Shown here one piece after another: positions 8,436 to 17,091 of a stretch of DNA of 64,000 nt. The position numbers were made by a program, and so were the translations under genes. Below the pieces are notes generated by a model. The model worked only from the letters and a program-made list of their open reading frames with translations, was not told the origin of the DNA and searched no databases. Positions within the stretch are counted from its first letter, which is position 1. The number at the start of each line of letters is the position of its first letter. The stretch comes from Microbacterium wangchenii (GTDB taxonomy: Bacteria > Actinomycetota > Actinomycetes > Actinomycetales > Microbacteriaceae), in contig NZ_CP038266.1 of the NCBI RefSeq assembly GCF_004564355.1, positions 2,976,001 to 3,040,000 on the forward strand, given 5' to 3'.

Positions 8436-9395
8436 ATGGATCGAGCACGGCTCGCACGACTGCTCCGAACCGTCCAGATGCGGAGCACGTTCTACTGCCA
8501 TGCCGAACTGACCGGCCCGTGGGCGCTGGAGATGCCGGCCATCGAGGACTCCGTCAGCTTCCACGTCGTGACGAACGGGTCCTGCTGGGTGCGGCTCCCC
8601 GACTCCCCTCCGCTCGAACTGCGCCGCGGCGACCTCGCCCTCGTGCCGCACGGCAGAGGTCACGACCTCGTGAGCTCGCCCTCGGCGGGCCCGGCCCTGC
8701 GGGTCGACCGGCTTCCGCAGGAGTACATCGGCGAGCAGTACTCCACCCTGCGGCACGGCGGCTCCGGCGAGGCGTCGCAGCTCATCTGCGGCATCGTCTC
8801 CTTCGACGCCCCCGCCGCTCGAGAACTCATGCGTGCGCTGCCCGCCGTCGTGCCGGTGCGCGGCGACGACCTCGAGGCCGGATCCTCCGTCCACGACACG
8901 CTGCGCACGATGGCGAGGGAACTGTCGCACCCTCAGATCGGCGGTGAGACGGTGGCCACACGCCTGGCCGACGTGCTGGTGCTCCAGGCCATCCGGGCAT
9001 GGATCGCCGGCCAGGACGGGTCGGCGAGCGGGTGGATGCACGCGGTGCAGGACGAGCGGATCGGGCGTGCCCTCGAAGCCATCCATGACGATCCCGGGCG
9101 CCGGTGGAACCTCCAGCTCCTCGCGCACGCGGCCACAATGTCTCGCTCTGCCTTCAGCGCGCGCTTCACCGAGCTCACCGGAGAAGCCCCGATCGCCTAC
9201 CTGGCGCGGTGGCGGATGGCTCTGGCCCAGTCGCGTCTGGCGGACGGCGATACGACGGTCGCCGCCCTCGCCGACGAACTGGGATACCACTCCGAGGCGG
9301 CGTTCCATCGGGCCTTCACCCGCATCGTCGGGCGGACCCCCGGCTCCATCCGTCGACGAAGCCCTCTCCGCGCCGAGGTGGTCGCGCCGTCTTGA
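8436..9395 (+). CDS. AraC-family regulator with cupin sensor domain
   Basis: A 319-residue transcription factor. The N-terminal half is a cupin-type ligand domain (SVSFHVVTNGSCWVRLP, then LRRGDLALVPHGRGHDL), and residues 215-310 are the two helix-turn-helix motifs of the AraC family (WNLQLLAHAATMSRSAFSAR and SEAAFHRAFTRIVGRTPGSIR). I chose the ATG at 8436 with GGAGGAG five bases upstream; the frame extends upstream to 8301 but that part has no coding character. It is divergent from the NmrA gene, and this pairing is common in actinobacteria, with the regulator usually controlling the neighbouring oxidoreductase. Confidence 0.9.
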   Translation: MDRARLARLLRTVQMRSTFYCHAELTGPWALEMPAIEDSVSFHVVTNGSCWVRLPDSPPLELRRGDLALVPHGRGHDLVSSPSAGPALRVDRLPQEYIGEQYSTLRHGGSGEASQLICGIVSFDAPAARELMRALPAVVPVRGDDLEAGSSVHDTLRTMARELSHPQIGGETVATRLADVLVLQAIRAWIAGQDGSASGWMHAVQDERIGRALEAIHDDPGRRWNLQLLAHAATMSRSAFSARFTELTGEAPIAYLARWRMALAQSRLADGDTTVAALADELGYHSEAAFHRAFTRIVGRTPGSIRRRSPLRAEVVAPS

Positions 9396-9429
9396 CCCTG
9401 ACGTCGCGTCATGCTCGAAGGTGATCGTC

Positions 9430-10341
9430 ATGGCAAGCACGGCAGAGCAGGTGGGAAGGGCCGACGGGATGACCGCCGGCACGATCATCGGCGACGTCGG
9501 CCATCCCGCCGTGCGCCGCGTCCGCGACATCCTCCGGAGCTCGGCCGTCCGCCGGCGCACATTCGTCATCGACGACGAGGAGAACATCCTCGAGGCCGTG
9601 CGCAGCGGAGTGCGCCTGGACAGCGTCTACGGCACCGTCGATCAGCAGTCACGGCACGCGCCCCTTGCCGCAGCGGGGTTGACGGATGCGCCGTTCCATC
9701 TCCTCGCCGACGACGTCGTCGCGGCCCTGTTCGGCACGGACAGGCGATCACGGCTGTTCGCGCTGGCGCGGACGCCTCCCCCCGCCGTCCTCGCCGATGT
9801 GATCGCCCGGCCGGGCGACATCGTGGTCCTCGACGGAGTCCGGCTGATGGGCAACGTCGGGGCAGTGATCCGCTCGGCACGCGCGTTCGATGCCGCCGGA
9901 GTGGTACTCCTGGACAGCGGAGTTCCCACCGTCGTGGATCGGCGGCTGGTGCGCTCGAGCCGCGGCACGGTCTTCGCGATGCCGGTCGTGCTGGCCGACG
10001 CGGGCGAGCTTCAGCGGTGCCTCGACCGGGCCGACATCCCCGTCGCGAGCCTCAGCGCCCGCGCGCCCGCTCCCCTCAGCGAGGCAGGCCTCGTCGATCG
10101 CCGCCTCGCCCTCCTGATGGGCAGTGAGAGGCGCGGGGCGTCCGCCCGCATGGAGGAGGGCGCGGCGCTTCGTTTCCACGTCCCGGTGAGCCCGGCGGTG
10201 GAATCGCTCAACGTCTCCGTCGCGGCCGCCATCGCGCTCTACGAGCGGCGGGTCCGGATGAGTGCACCCGCGATCAGGAAGACGACCGCTGCGACCGGCT
10301 GGGCGGCAGTCCAGACCGGTCCGCTCAGCGCGAGCGGATAG
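9430..10341 (+). CDS. TsnR/NshR-type 23S rRNA methyltransferase (thiostrepton resistance family)
   Basis: A 303-residue SPOUT (TrmH-like) methyltransferase. The N-terminal domain (HPAVRRVRDIL, then VRSGVRLDSVYGT) and the long match around GDIVVLDGVRLMGNVGAVIRS and DRRLVRSSRGTVFAMPVVL follow the thiostrepton-resistance methylase of Streptomyces azureus closely from memory. All three SPOUT motifs are present: NVGAVIR, LLMGSERRGAS, and ESLNVSVAAAIALYE. Family members add a 2'-O-methyl to A1067 of 23S rRNA, blocking thiopeptides. The ATG at 9430 has GAAGG eight bases upstream. The last ~25 residues extend past the family end and overlap the convergent gene at 10239. No thiopeptide biosynthesis genes are nearby, so it is a stand-alone resistance or housekeeping gene. 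Confidence 0.85.
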   Translation: MASTAEQVGRADGMTAGTIIGDVGHPAVRRVRDILRSSAVRRRTFVIDDEENILEAVRSGVRLDSVYGTVDQQSRHAPLAAAGLTDAPFHLLADDVVAALFGTDRRSRLFALARTPPPAVLADVIARPGDIVVLDGVRLMGNVGAVIRSARAFDAAGVVLLDSGVPTVVDRRLVRSSRGTVFAMPVVLADAGELQRCLDRADIPVASLSARAPAPLSEAGLVDRRLALLMGSERRGASARMEEGAALRFHVPVSPAVESLNVSVAAAIALYERRVRMSAPAIRKTTAATGWAAVQTGPLSASG

Positions 10342-10568
10342 ACGGGATTCCACACGACGGCGATCGCGACGAACACCGGCACCCACCACCAGTGCCGCGC
10401 CTGCACCGCGAACCACGCCACGATCAGGGCGAGGATGGCGGTGGCGAAGAGCACGAACAGCGTCCACCCGGCACCGAACAGCAGCGGCGCGAGGAACAGG
10501 ATGGCCGCCGCGAGCAAGGACGGGACGAATGCGTTGCGCTGGGCCGGTGCCCGCGAGGGTTGCGCCAT
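10239..10568 (-). CDS. Small four-helix membrane protein (DUF6804-type)
   Basis: A 109-residue protein with four predicted membrane helices covering almost its whole length (SLLAAAILFLAPLLF, LFVLFATAILALIVAWF, WWVPVFVAIAVVW, AAQPVAAVVFLIAGALI). I chose the ATG at 10568 with GGGAGG eight bases upstream rather than the ATG at 10607. It has a short basic C-terminus (RTRRS). It resembles the DUF6804 family of unknown function. The 3' end overlaps the convergent methyltransferase gene by 103 bases. Confidence 0.7.
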   Translation of the reverse strand: MAQPSRAPAQRNAFVPSLLAAAILFLAPLLFGAGWTLFVLFATAILALIVAWFAVQARHWWWVPVFVAIAVVWNPVYPLALSGPVWTAAQPVAAVVFLIAGALIRTRRS

Positions 10569-10702
10569 CCACTCAGCCTCCCACGGATGCGCCGGCCACC
10601 TCGCCATGCGACGACGGGCCGAAAGGCCCGGCCGTCCTTGCTGCCCTGCGCGGCCGGGAACTAGCGTCGGCCAGACACCACCCCCAGCGAAGCGAGGACC
10701 CC

Positions 10703-11200
10703 ATGGCCGACCTGATCGTGATCGCGTTCGACACCGAGCCGGACGCGGAAGCCGCCTACAACAAGATCCAGGAACTCCAGAACGACCTCGTGGTCGAGCT
10801 CGCCGGGCTCGCGCTGGTCAAGGTCGACGGCGACGGCAAGACCCGCGTCGAATATCCGGGCTCGGCGGCCAGGTTCGGTCTCGGCACCGCCAGCGGAGCC
10901 CTGTTCGGAACGCTCGTGGGCATCCTCTTCTTCGTCCCCGTCGTCGGCCTCGTGTTCGGCGGCCTCCTGGGCGCCCTCTTCGCCGCGATGGACAAGTCCG
11001 GCCTGGATGCGGAGTTCCGCCAGCGTGTGCAGGACACCGTGAGCGCCGGGAAGTCGGCCGTCGTCCTCTACGCCACCAAGCTGACGGCGGACAAGTTCGC
11101 CGCCGCCCTGGCGCCCTACCACGGGAGCGTCGTGCAGACCTCGCTGTCCCACGATCAGGAGCGCGAACTCGTCCACGACCTCAGCGCCACCTCCGCGTAG
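10703..11200 (+). CDS. DUF1269 family protein with glycine-rich membrane hairpin
   Basis: A 165-residue protein. An N-terminal ferredoxin-like half (ADLIVIAFDTEPDAEAAYNKI) leads into a glycine-rich hydrophobic hairpin, residues 68-100 (GTASGALFGTLVGILFFVP, then VGLVFGGLLGALFAA). A C-terminal half contains SAVVLYATKLTADKFAAAL. This arrangement is typical of DUF1269, which is found near stress and membrane functions in many bacteria but has no proven role. The ATG at 10703 has GAGGA nearby. It is a single gene; a nested palindrome follows it. Confidence 0.8.
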   Translation: MADLIVIAFDTEPDAEAAYNKIQELQNDLVVELAGLALVKVDGDGKTRVEYPGSAARFGLGTASGALFGTLVGILFFVPVVGLVFGGLLGALFAAMDKSGLDAEFRQRVQDTVSAGKSAVVLYATKLTADKFAAALAPYHGSVVQTSLSHDQERELVHDLSATSA

Positions 11201-11216
11201 GCGAGGTCGGCGGGAA

Positions 11217-11265
11217 TCACTCTTTTCCGCCCTCACCGTCCCGGCGGGGCCCCGCCGAAGAGTGA
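11217..11265. terminator. Nested hairpin after the DUF1269 gene
   Basis: Outer arms TCACTCTT (11217-11224) and AAGAGTGA (11258-11265) enclose a perfect 16-base palindrome CGGCGGGGCCCCGCCG (11242-11257). It starts 17 bases after the DUF1269 stop. It has no clear T-run, so termination is likely but not certain. Confidence 0.4.
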
Positions 11266-11423
11266 CTGGGCCCGGGCCGGCAGGCGGGGGGTGCGGGGTT
11301 CGTTGATGGACCATTTTGTCGACGATCATGGCGCAGACCTTCCTGTCGCATGCCCCGATCGGTAGTTTTGCGCGTAGGTCCGGCGCCCCCGACCGGACGT
11401 GTGAAGACTCGACGAGGAGCATC

Positions 11424-13607
11424 ATGCACAGAATGACGCATGCCGTCGCGACGGTGACCGTCGCTTTGGTGGCAGCGCTACTGACCAGCACAGCCGCGTC
11501 CGCTCAGGAGGCAGCCCCTCCGATCGATGCCGAACGCTGCGCTGCTTTGGTGGGAATGGAGATCGACGCCGCGGAGATCGGTCTGCCCACGACGGGAGCC
11601 GCAGTCACGACAGCCGAGTGGGTGACGGAGACCAACGGCCAGTGCCGCGTGAAGGGCGATATCCGCCCTGTCGACCCCACTGCGCCGAACATCACCTTCC
11701 AGGTGAATCTTCCCGACAACTGGAACAGCAGAGCGCTGCAGATGGGCGGCGGTGGCCTGAACGGCACCCTGGTCGCCGCGACCGGACCCTACCGCTATCA
11801 GCCTCCCGGGCAGCCGACCCCGCTGCAGGACGGCTTCGTCACACTCGGATCCGACGGAGGTCACCAGGGCGGAGGCGGCAGCTTCGCACTCAATGCGGAG
11901 GCGCTGCTCAACTACGGGCAGCACTCGATCAAGAAGACCCATGACGTCGCGATGTCACTGATGAAGGCCGCCTACTCCGCCGAACCCGAATGGTTCTACT
12001 TCGCCGGGTTCTCTCAGGGCGGTCATGAGGCCCTCGACGCGGCGGGACGATACTCGGACGACTACGACGGCGTCGTCGCCGGCACGCCTGCGTACAACGT
12101 GACGATGATGCACGCCGGCTGGGGCGACGTGTACAAGAACGCCCTCTACGCCGACGGGGGCGCCGGCTGGGTGAACCCCGCCAAGCAGACCCTGCTCGTC
12201 GACTCGGTGTACGCCACCTGTGACCCCATCGACGGCCTGGCCGACGGCATCATCTCCGACATATCGGGGTGCCTCGAGGCTTTCGATGTCCAGACCCTGC
12301 GCTGCCCGGATGGAGCGGACACCGGCGACACGTGCCTCTCCGACGCGCAGATCGCGACGCTCGACACGCTGGCCTCCCCCAACGACATCGGCATCGACAT
12401 CGCCGGAAACAGCGTCGCCGCACCGAACCCGATCTACAACGGCGGACTGCTCGCGGGCGGCACGATAGCCGGGTCGACCATCCGGGGACAGTACAACCTG
12501 GGTCTCACCCCGACACCGTCCAACCCCGCCGATCCCGCCCAGGACGCGTGGCACTACCAGACCGGAGATACGAACGCGAAGTGGTTCGTCACCGGCGACC
12601 CCACCCTCGACTATCTGGACTTCGACCTCCGGGCGCACGCCGAGCGCGTCTCCGAACTGGGCGACATCGTGGACACCACGAACGTGGACTTCACCCCCGC
12701 GCACGACAAAGGCGTGAAGATCCTGCTGTACACGGGGCTGGCCGATGACGGCATCTCGCCGTACAACACCATCCAGTTCTACGACCGGCAGGTCGCGGCG
12801 ATGGGGAAGGAGAAGGTCGACGAGTTCCTGAAGTTCTACACGATCCCCGGGATGTCGCACGGCTTCGGCCCGTTCGTCGCCGGTTTCGAGTCGCTGCCCG
12901 CGCTCATGAAGTGGGTGGAGGAAGGTGTCGAGCCGGGCACCCTCACGGCGATCGACACCGTCGCCGCAACCGCCGGACGCGAGCGCCCCGTGTGCGAGTA
13001 CCCGACGTGGCCGCAGTACACCGGCGAAGACCCGGACTCCGCCGACAGCTTCACGTGCGTCACCGACGCGTCGCCGGTGAACACCGCGGCGCCGCTCATC
13101 AGCGGCACCCCGGTCGTGGGGTCGACCCTCTCCGCGAGCGCCGGCGAGTGGACGGGCGGCGAGCCGACCTTCGCATATCAGTGGCTGCGGGACGGGCAGC
13201 CGATCCCCGGTGCCACCTCGGCGCAGTACCGTGCGACCCCCGCCGACCAGGGCACGTCGCTGAGCGTGCGGGTGACCGCCACGTCCGCCGGCGGTTCCAC
13301 CGAGGCGACAAGTGCCTCGGTGACCGTGAAGTACAAGGTTTCGGTTCTCGTGACGACGAAGCCGCTGTTGGTCACGAGCACGTCGAAGAACGTGACCGTC
13401 ACCGTGCACATCCTGCCCTCGCGGGCGAGCGGCGACGTCACCGTCACGCTTGCCGGCAGGACCTTCACCGGAACGGCGGTGGACGGCAGAGTGACGGTGG
13501 ACGCCGGCAAGCTGCCCCGGGGGGCTCACGTGATCACCGCGACCTATGCCGGTGACGACGCGGTCGCACCCGGAAAGGGCTACGGGGTGGTGCTCGTCCT
13601 GAGGTAG
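11424..13607 (+). CDS. Secreted tannase/feruloyl esterase family hydrolase with two Ig-like domains
   Basis: A 727-residue exported protein. Residues 1-27 form a Sec signal peptide ending TAASA. The tannase-family domain spans about 30-550: Ser197 in GFSQGG, the calcium-loop-like DPIDGLADGIISDISGC, and His479 in GMSHGFG. In characterised tannases and feruloyl esterases the Ser and His are each preceded or followed by a Cys that form a disulfide (CS-D-HC motif); here both positions are replaced (Phe196, Gly480). Two beta-sandwich domains follow (SPVNTAAPLISGTPVVGS... and a Big_5-like unit around LPRGAHVITATYAGDD), suggesting cell-wall or polymer binding. The ATG at 11424 has GAGGAG upstream. 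The natural ester substrate is unknown; plant aromatic esters are plausible. Confidence 0.85.
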   Translation: MHRMTHAVATVTVALVAALLTSTAASAQEAAPPIDAERCAALVGMEIDAAEIGLPTTGAAVTTAEWVTETNGQCRVKGDIRPVDPTAPNITFQVNLPDNWNSRALQMGGGGLNGTLVAATGPYRYQPPGQPTPLQDGFVTLGSDGGHQGGGGSFALNAEALLNYGQHSIKKTHDVAMSLMKAAYSAEPEWFYFAGFSQGGHEALDAAGRYSDDYDGVVAGTPAYNVTMMHAGWGDVYKNALYADGGAGWVNPAKQTLLVDSVYATCDPIDGLADGIISDISGCLEAFDVQTLRCPDGADTGDTCLSDAQIATLDTLASPNDIGIDIAGNSVAAPNPIYNGGLLAGGTIAGSTIRGQYNLGLTPTPSNPADPAQDAWHYQTGDTNAKWFVTGDPTLDYLDFDLRAHAERVSELGDIVDTTNVDFTPAHDKGVKILLYTGLADDGISPYNTIQFYDRQVAAMGKEKVDEFLKFYTIPGMSHGFGPFVAGFESLPALMKWVEEGVEPGTLTAIDTVAATAGRERPVCEYPTWPQYTGEDPDSADSFTCVTDASPVNTAAPLISGTPVVGSTLSASAGEWTGGEPTFAYQWLRDGQPIPGATSAQYRATPADQGTSLSVRVTATSAGGSTEATSASVTVKYKVSVLVTTKPLLVTSTSKNVTVTVHILPSRASGDVTVTLAGRTFTGTAVDGRVTVDAGKLPRGAHVITATYAGDDAVAPGKGYGVVLVLR

Positions 13608-13642
13608 CCTTCCCGCCGGACCCGGCAGCCGCCGGAAGCAAA

Positions 13643-13670
13643 GAACCCCCGGGGATTCCCCCGGGGGTTC
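13643..13670 (-). terminator. Rho-independent terminator after tRNA-Met
   Basis: A perfect 12-base stem (GAACCCCCGGGG, 13643-13654, with its complement at 13659-13670) and a four-base loop. On the minus strand it is followed by TTTGCTT, so it mainly ends the tRNA transcript; it also lies 35 bases after the tannase-type gene and may stop that transcript too. Confidence 0.8.
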
Positions 13671-13676
13671 TGGCGG

Positions 13677-13750
13677 TAGCAGGAGCGGGGCTTGAACCCG
13701 CGACCTCACGATTATGAGTCGTGCGCTCTCACCAACTGAGCTACCCTGCC
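13677..13750 (-). tRNA. tRNA-Met (anticodon CAT)
   Basis: A 74-base cloverleaf: acceptor GGCAGGG with TCCTGCT, D arm GCTC/GAGC, anticodon stem CACGA/TCGTG with loop CTCATAA, T arm GCGGG TTCAAGC CCCGC, discriminator A. CCA is not encoded. The elongator form is favoured over initiator because the G:C-rich initiator anticodon stem is absent; tRNA-Ile with a modified CAT anticodon cannot be fully excluded. Confidence 0.93.
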
Positions 13751-13774
13751 GCGACGCATCCGTTGGATGCTTCG

Positions 13775-13846
<72 letters not shown>

Positions 13847-13910
13847 GTACCCGGAGTGATCCGGGCAACTCAACGAGAATACCAGAGCCCTGGGCCTCGC
13901 CTCACGCAGG

Positions 13911-15260
13911 TCAGCCGCCGGCGTGCTCCCGGAGCCACGGGAGTGGATCGATCGCCGTCGTACCGCCGGCGAGGAGTTCGAAGTGCGTGTGCGCGCCGAA
14001 GGAGCGCCCGGTGTCTCCGGTGCGGCCGAGGAAGGTCCCCACGCTGACCTGCTGGCCCGGTGTGACCTGGAGCGAGCCGTACTGCATGTGCGCGTAGCGG
14101 CTGGAGATCATCTCGCCGTCGATGACGTGATCGATCACGACGGTGACACCGAAGGCCCCGCCCGATTCGGTCGCGATGCGCACCGTGCCGTCGGCGATCG
14201 CCTGGATGGGCGCACCGGCGCCGGGCACGAAGTCGAGGCCCTCGTGCAGGCGGCCCGAGCGCATCCCGTAGCCGTAGGTCATCGGCACCCCGACCGCGAA
14301 CGGCCACTGGATGGCCGAGCTCGGGTTGTTGACGAAGAAGCTGGAGAAGTTGGAGATGCCCGACTCGGCGGCGATCTCGGCGATCGTCGCGGTGCGGTAG
14401 CTCTCGTTGCGCACGAGGCCCTGAGTGTGCACGTCGGCCGGCGCGACGTAGGCCTGGATGGCCTCCTCGTCGGTTTCCGCGTCGCCCGGCGCCATGACGC
14501 TGAGGGCTGCCGTGCCACCCTGCGCAGCGGCGACGGCCTCGACCGGCGTGGTCATGCCGACGGTGAGCAGTCCGACGACGCCGATGACGCCGACGGAGAA
14601 GGATGCAGCGGCCATCCGCCGGAAGCCGGCACCGCGTCGCGCGGGCTCCGGCGCCGGAGCAGGCGTCAGGTCGCCCTCGTCGCGCGCCGCGGCGGCGACC
14701 TGCACGGGCGTCTCACCGGTGAAGGCGAACAGCCGGGCGGCGGCCTCGAACGCATCGAGTTCCGTCTCGTCCAACAGGGGCGCGGCCTCGTCGGCCAGGG
14801 GATGCGCGTCGGCCTCGGGCCATCCGGTGCGCACTCGGCCGAAGGCGGTGTCCTCTGCCTCCGCAGCACGCCCGGCGCGCACCTGCGGGAGATCGATCGG
14901 CGAGGTGGGGAGAGCGGCGGGCGAGGCGTCGATGGCGGCCGCAGCCGTCTCGACGACCACCGGAACGTCGGCCGGAACGGCGGGGAGCTCGAGCGCTTCG
15001 GGCGCGAGGTCGGGCAGGTTCTCGACGGCGACCTCGGGCGCGACGCTCGCGGCGCCGAGTCGGCCACGGGCTTCACGACGCGTGAGCGGCGGAGGGGTGG
15101 GCGCGGCCGGGAGGGCTTGAGCCTGTCGCCGCAACTCGGCTCTGGTGAGGGCGAGGCTTTCGTCCGCACGCGCGTGGGACGTGTGGCCGGACCGCCGGGG
15201 AAGGGCGGGCTCAGCCGGGCGAGGGTCGGTCAAGACGAGGAGGCTTCCGGGTCGTGTCAC
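13911..15260 (-). CDS. M23 family peptidoglycan endopeptidase, membrane-anchored
   Basis: A 449-residue protein. A long cytoplasmic, Ala/Pro/Glu-rich N-terminus (residues 1-215) precedes one membrane helix near 222-245 (FSVGVIGVVGLLTVGM). The extracellular part ends in an M23 (LytM) domain with the zinc motifs HEGLDF and HTHFEL. Such enzymes cut cross-bridges in the cell wall during growth or division. The start is a GTG without a clear ribosome site; a seven-codon open frame starting ATGTACATCGTC ends in a TGA overlapping that GTG, so translation may be coupled. A direct repeat at 15320-15336 could be a response-regulator site. Convergent tRNA genes lie downstream. Confidence 0.88.
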   Translation of the reverse strand: MTRPGSLLVLTDPRPAEPALPRRSGHTSHARADESLALTRAELRRQAQALPAAPTPPPLTRREARGRLGAASVAPEVAVENLPDLAPEALELPAVPADVPVVVETAAAAIDASPAALPTSPIDLPQVRAGRAAEAEDTAFGRVRTGWPEADAHPLADEAAPLLDETELDAFEAAARLFAFTGETPVQVAAAARDEGDLTPAPAPEPARRGAGFRRMAAASFSVGVIGVVGLLTVGMTTPVEAVAAAQGGTAALSVMAPGDAETDEEAIQAYVAPADVHTQGLVRNESYRTATIAEIAAESGISNFSSFFVNNPSSAIQWPFAVGVPMTYGYGMRSGRLHEGLDFVPGAGAPIQAIADGTVRIATESGGAFGVTVVIDHVIDGEMISSRYAHMQYGSLQVTPGQQVSVGTFLGRTGDTGRSFGAHTHFELLAGGTTAIDPLPWLREHAGG

Positions 15261-15319
15261 GAGGGCGCGACGATGTACATCGATTCGGGTTGGGCCACCC
15301 CCGCCATTCGGGCGACGAA

Positions 15320-15336
15320 GGTAACGATCGGGTAAA
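15320..15336 (-). promoter_or_regulatory. Direct repeat upstream of the M23 peptidase gene
   Basis: On the minus strand TTTACC (15336-15331) and GTTACC (15325-15320) start 11 bases apart, one helical turn. They lie 60-76 bases ahead of the GTG start. Spacing and sequence resemble sites of OmpR-family regulators such as MtrA, which controls wall hydrolases in actinobacteria; this is an inference from the pattern. Confidence 0.3.
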
Positions 15337-15417
15337 CACTACATCGCGCGGTCTGGGAATGCCATGTGGACGTGAATCGAGCGGTACATCCCGCGGCTAC
15401 CGGAGCATGCGCTCGCT

Positions 15418-16989
15418 TCAGGATGACGCGCGCGCGCTCAGTCCGGCACGGTCGGACAGGCGAATCTCACGCATGAAGAATGCCGCGATGAAGCCGACCG
15501 CCGCCACCGGGACGAGGTACCAGAAGGACGGCGCGAGGGAGGTGGTGTAGGCCTCCACGACCGCCTCGCGCACGCTCGCAGGCAGGGACGCGACGTCGGC
15601 GGGGGTCAGGGAGCGGGCGCCGAATGCGGCAGGCACGTCGGATGCCGGCAACTGCCGCATGTCTTCGGCGAGTGTCGTCGACAGACGCGTGGTGAAGGCG
15701 GTGGAGAACGCGCTCGTGCCCACGGCGGCGCCGATCTCTCGCAGGAAGTTGTTGGTCGAGGTCGCCACGCCCACCTGGGTGGCCGGAACGGAGTTCTGCG
15801 CCGCGATGACGATCGTCTGCAGGACCGCTCCCAGCCCGAGTCCGAGCACGAAGATCATCGCCCCGAACAGCACCATCGACATGCCCGCCGAGATGAGGGT
15901 GAGCCAGGCCAGCGCCGCCGTCGCGACCCCCATCCCGACGATCGGATAGAGCTTGTAGTGGCCGGTGCGGGTGATGAGCAGGCCCGACGCGAGGGAGGTG
16001 ATGAGGATGCCGATCGTCATGGGCAGCATCAGCAGACCGGATTCGGTGGCCCCCACGCCCTGCGCCATCTGCAGGAAGGTGGGCAGGAACGACAGCGCCG
16101 CGAACATCGCCATGCCGATCGAGAGGGCGATGATCGCCGCGACGGCGAAGGTGCTGCTGTGGAACAGACGCAGCGGCACGATCGGGTCGCTGACCCGCGA
16201 CTCCACGACGAGGAAGCCCGCCACGGCGAGCAGGGTCCCCGCCGTCAGCGCCAGCAGCCCCGGATCGCCCCAGTCGTAGCCGGCGGCGCCGGTGAGGGAG
16301 GTCCAGCTCGTGAGGAAGACCACGCCGGCTGTGGCCGTCGCCAGCAGCAGCGCCCCGCCGAGGTCGAAACGGTGCGCGGGGCGGTGCGAGGGCAGCTTCA
16401 GGGCGAACCATGCGACGCCCAGAGCGATCAGCCCGATCGGCACGTTGGTCCAGAAACACCACCGCCAGCCGGGCCCCTGCGTGAACCATCCGCCCAGGAG
16501 CGGGCCGGTCACCGTCGCCACGCCGAACACCGCACCCATGGGCCCCATGTACTTGCCGCGTTCGCGGGCGGAGACGATGTCGGCGATGACGGCCTGCGCG
16601 AGGATCACCAGCCCGCCGGCGCCCAGGCCCTGCACCGAGCGCCAGAGGATCAGGTCGACGAACGACCCGGCGAGCGCGGAGCCGGTCGATCCGACTACGA
16701 ACAGCGCGATCGCCACGAGGAACGGGATGCGCCGACCGACGAGGTCGCCCAGCTTGCCGTAGATCGGCATGACGATCGCGATGGCCAGGAGGTAGGCCGT
16801 GATGATCCAGCCCTCGTTCTGCGCGGCGCCGAGGTCGCCCACGATGGTGGGAAGCGCCGTGCCCACGACCGACTGGTCCAGGGAGGAGAGGAACATCGCG
16901 GCAAGGAGTGCGCCGAAGATGACGAAGACGCGTCGGCGGGAGAGCTCGACGGGCGGGGCCGAGCTCGGTCCTTCGACGGGCTGGGTCAT
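15418..16989 (-). CDS. DHA2-type MFS multidrug efflux transporter
   Basis: A 523-residue transporter with about 14 membrane helices, the size and topology of the EmrB/QacA (DHA2) drug:H+ antiporters. Family motifs include FLSSLDQSVVGTALPTIV (motif D1 region), GKLGDLVGRR (motif A) and the antiporter motif C segment GAVFGVATVTGPLLGGWF. It is likely to export hydrophobic drugs or natural products; the substrate cannot be read. It is a single gene with no adjacent regulator. The start has only a weak ribosome site. The M23 gene lies downstream in the same direction, 157 bases away. Confidence 0.9.
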   Translation of the reverse strand: MTQPVEGPSSAPPVELSRRRVFVIFGALLAAMFLSSLDQSVVGTALPTIVGDLGAAQNEGWIITAYLLAIAIVMPIYGKLGDLVGRRIPFLVAIALFVVGSTGSALAGSFVDLILWRSVQGLGAGGLVILAQAVIADIVSARERGKYMGPMGAVFGVATVTGPLLGGWFTQGPGWRWCFWTNVPIGLIALGVAWFALKLPSHRPAHRFDLGGALLLATATAGVVFLTSWTSLTGAAGYDWGDPGLLALTAGTLLAVAGFLVVESRVSDPIVPLRLFHSSTFAVAAIIALSIGMAMFAALSFLPTFLQMAQGVGATESGLLMLPMTIGILITSLASGLLITRTGHYKLYPIVGMGVATAALAWLTLISAGMSMVLFGAMIFVLGLGLGAVLQTIVIAAQNSVPATQVGVATSTNNFLREIGAAVGTSAFSTAFTTRLSTTLAEDMRQLPASDVPAAFGARSLTPADVASLPASVREAVVEAYTTSLAPSFWYLVPVAAVGFIAAFFMREIRLSDRAGLSARASS

Positions 16990-17091
16990 GCCCCGGGTCT
17001 ACGCCGTGACACCTGGTGAGGCAAGCGTGGATCGCTCATCCGGGCCTTTGGGACCGGGAAGCCGCACGAGCCGACAGGCGGTGTGGGCGTG

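Noticed and set aside
9430..10341. Self-resistance gene of a thiopeptide biosynthetic cluster
   Set aside because: No precursor peptide, dehydratase or cyclodehydratase genes occur in the window; neighbours are ordinary small membrane proteins.
15261..15417. Cyclic di-AMP riboswitch upstream of the M23 peptidase
   Set aside because: Such riboswitches often precede actinobacterial wall hydrolases, but I could not find their conserved core in this short gap.
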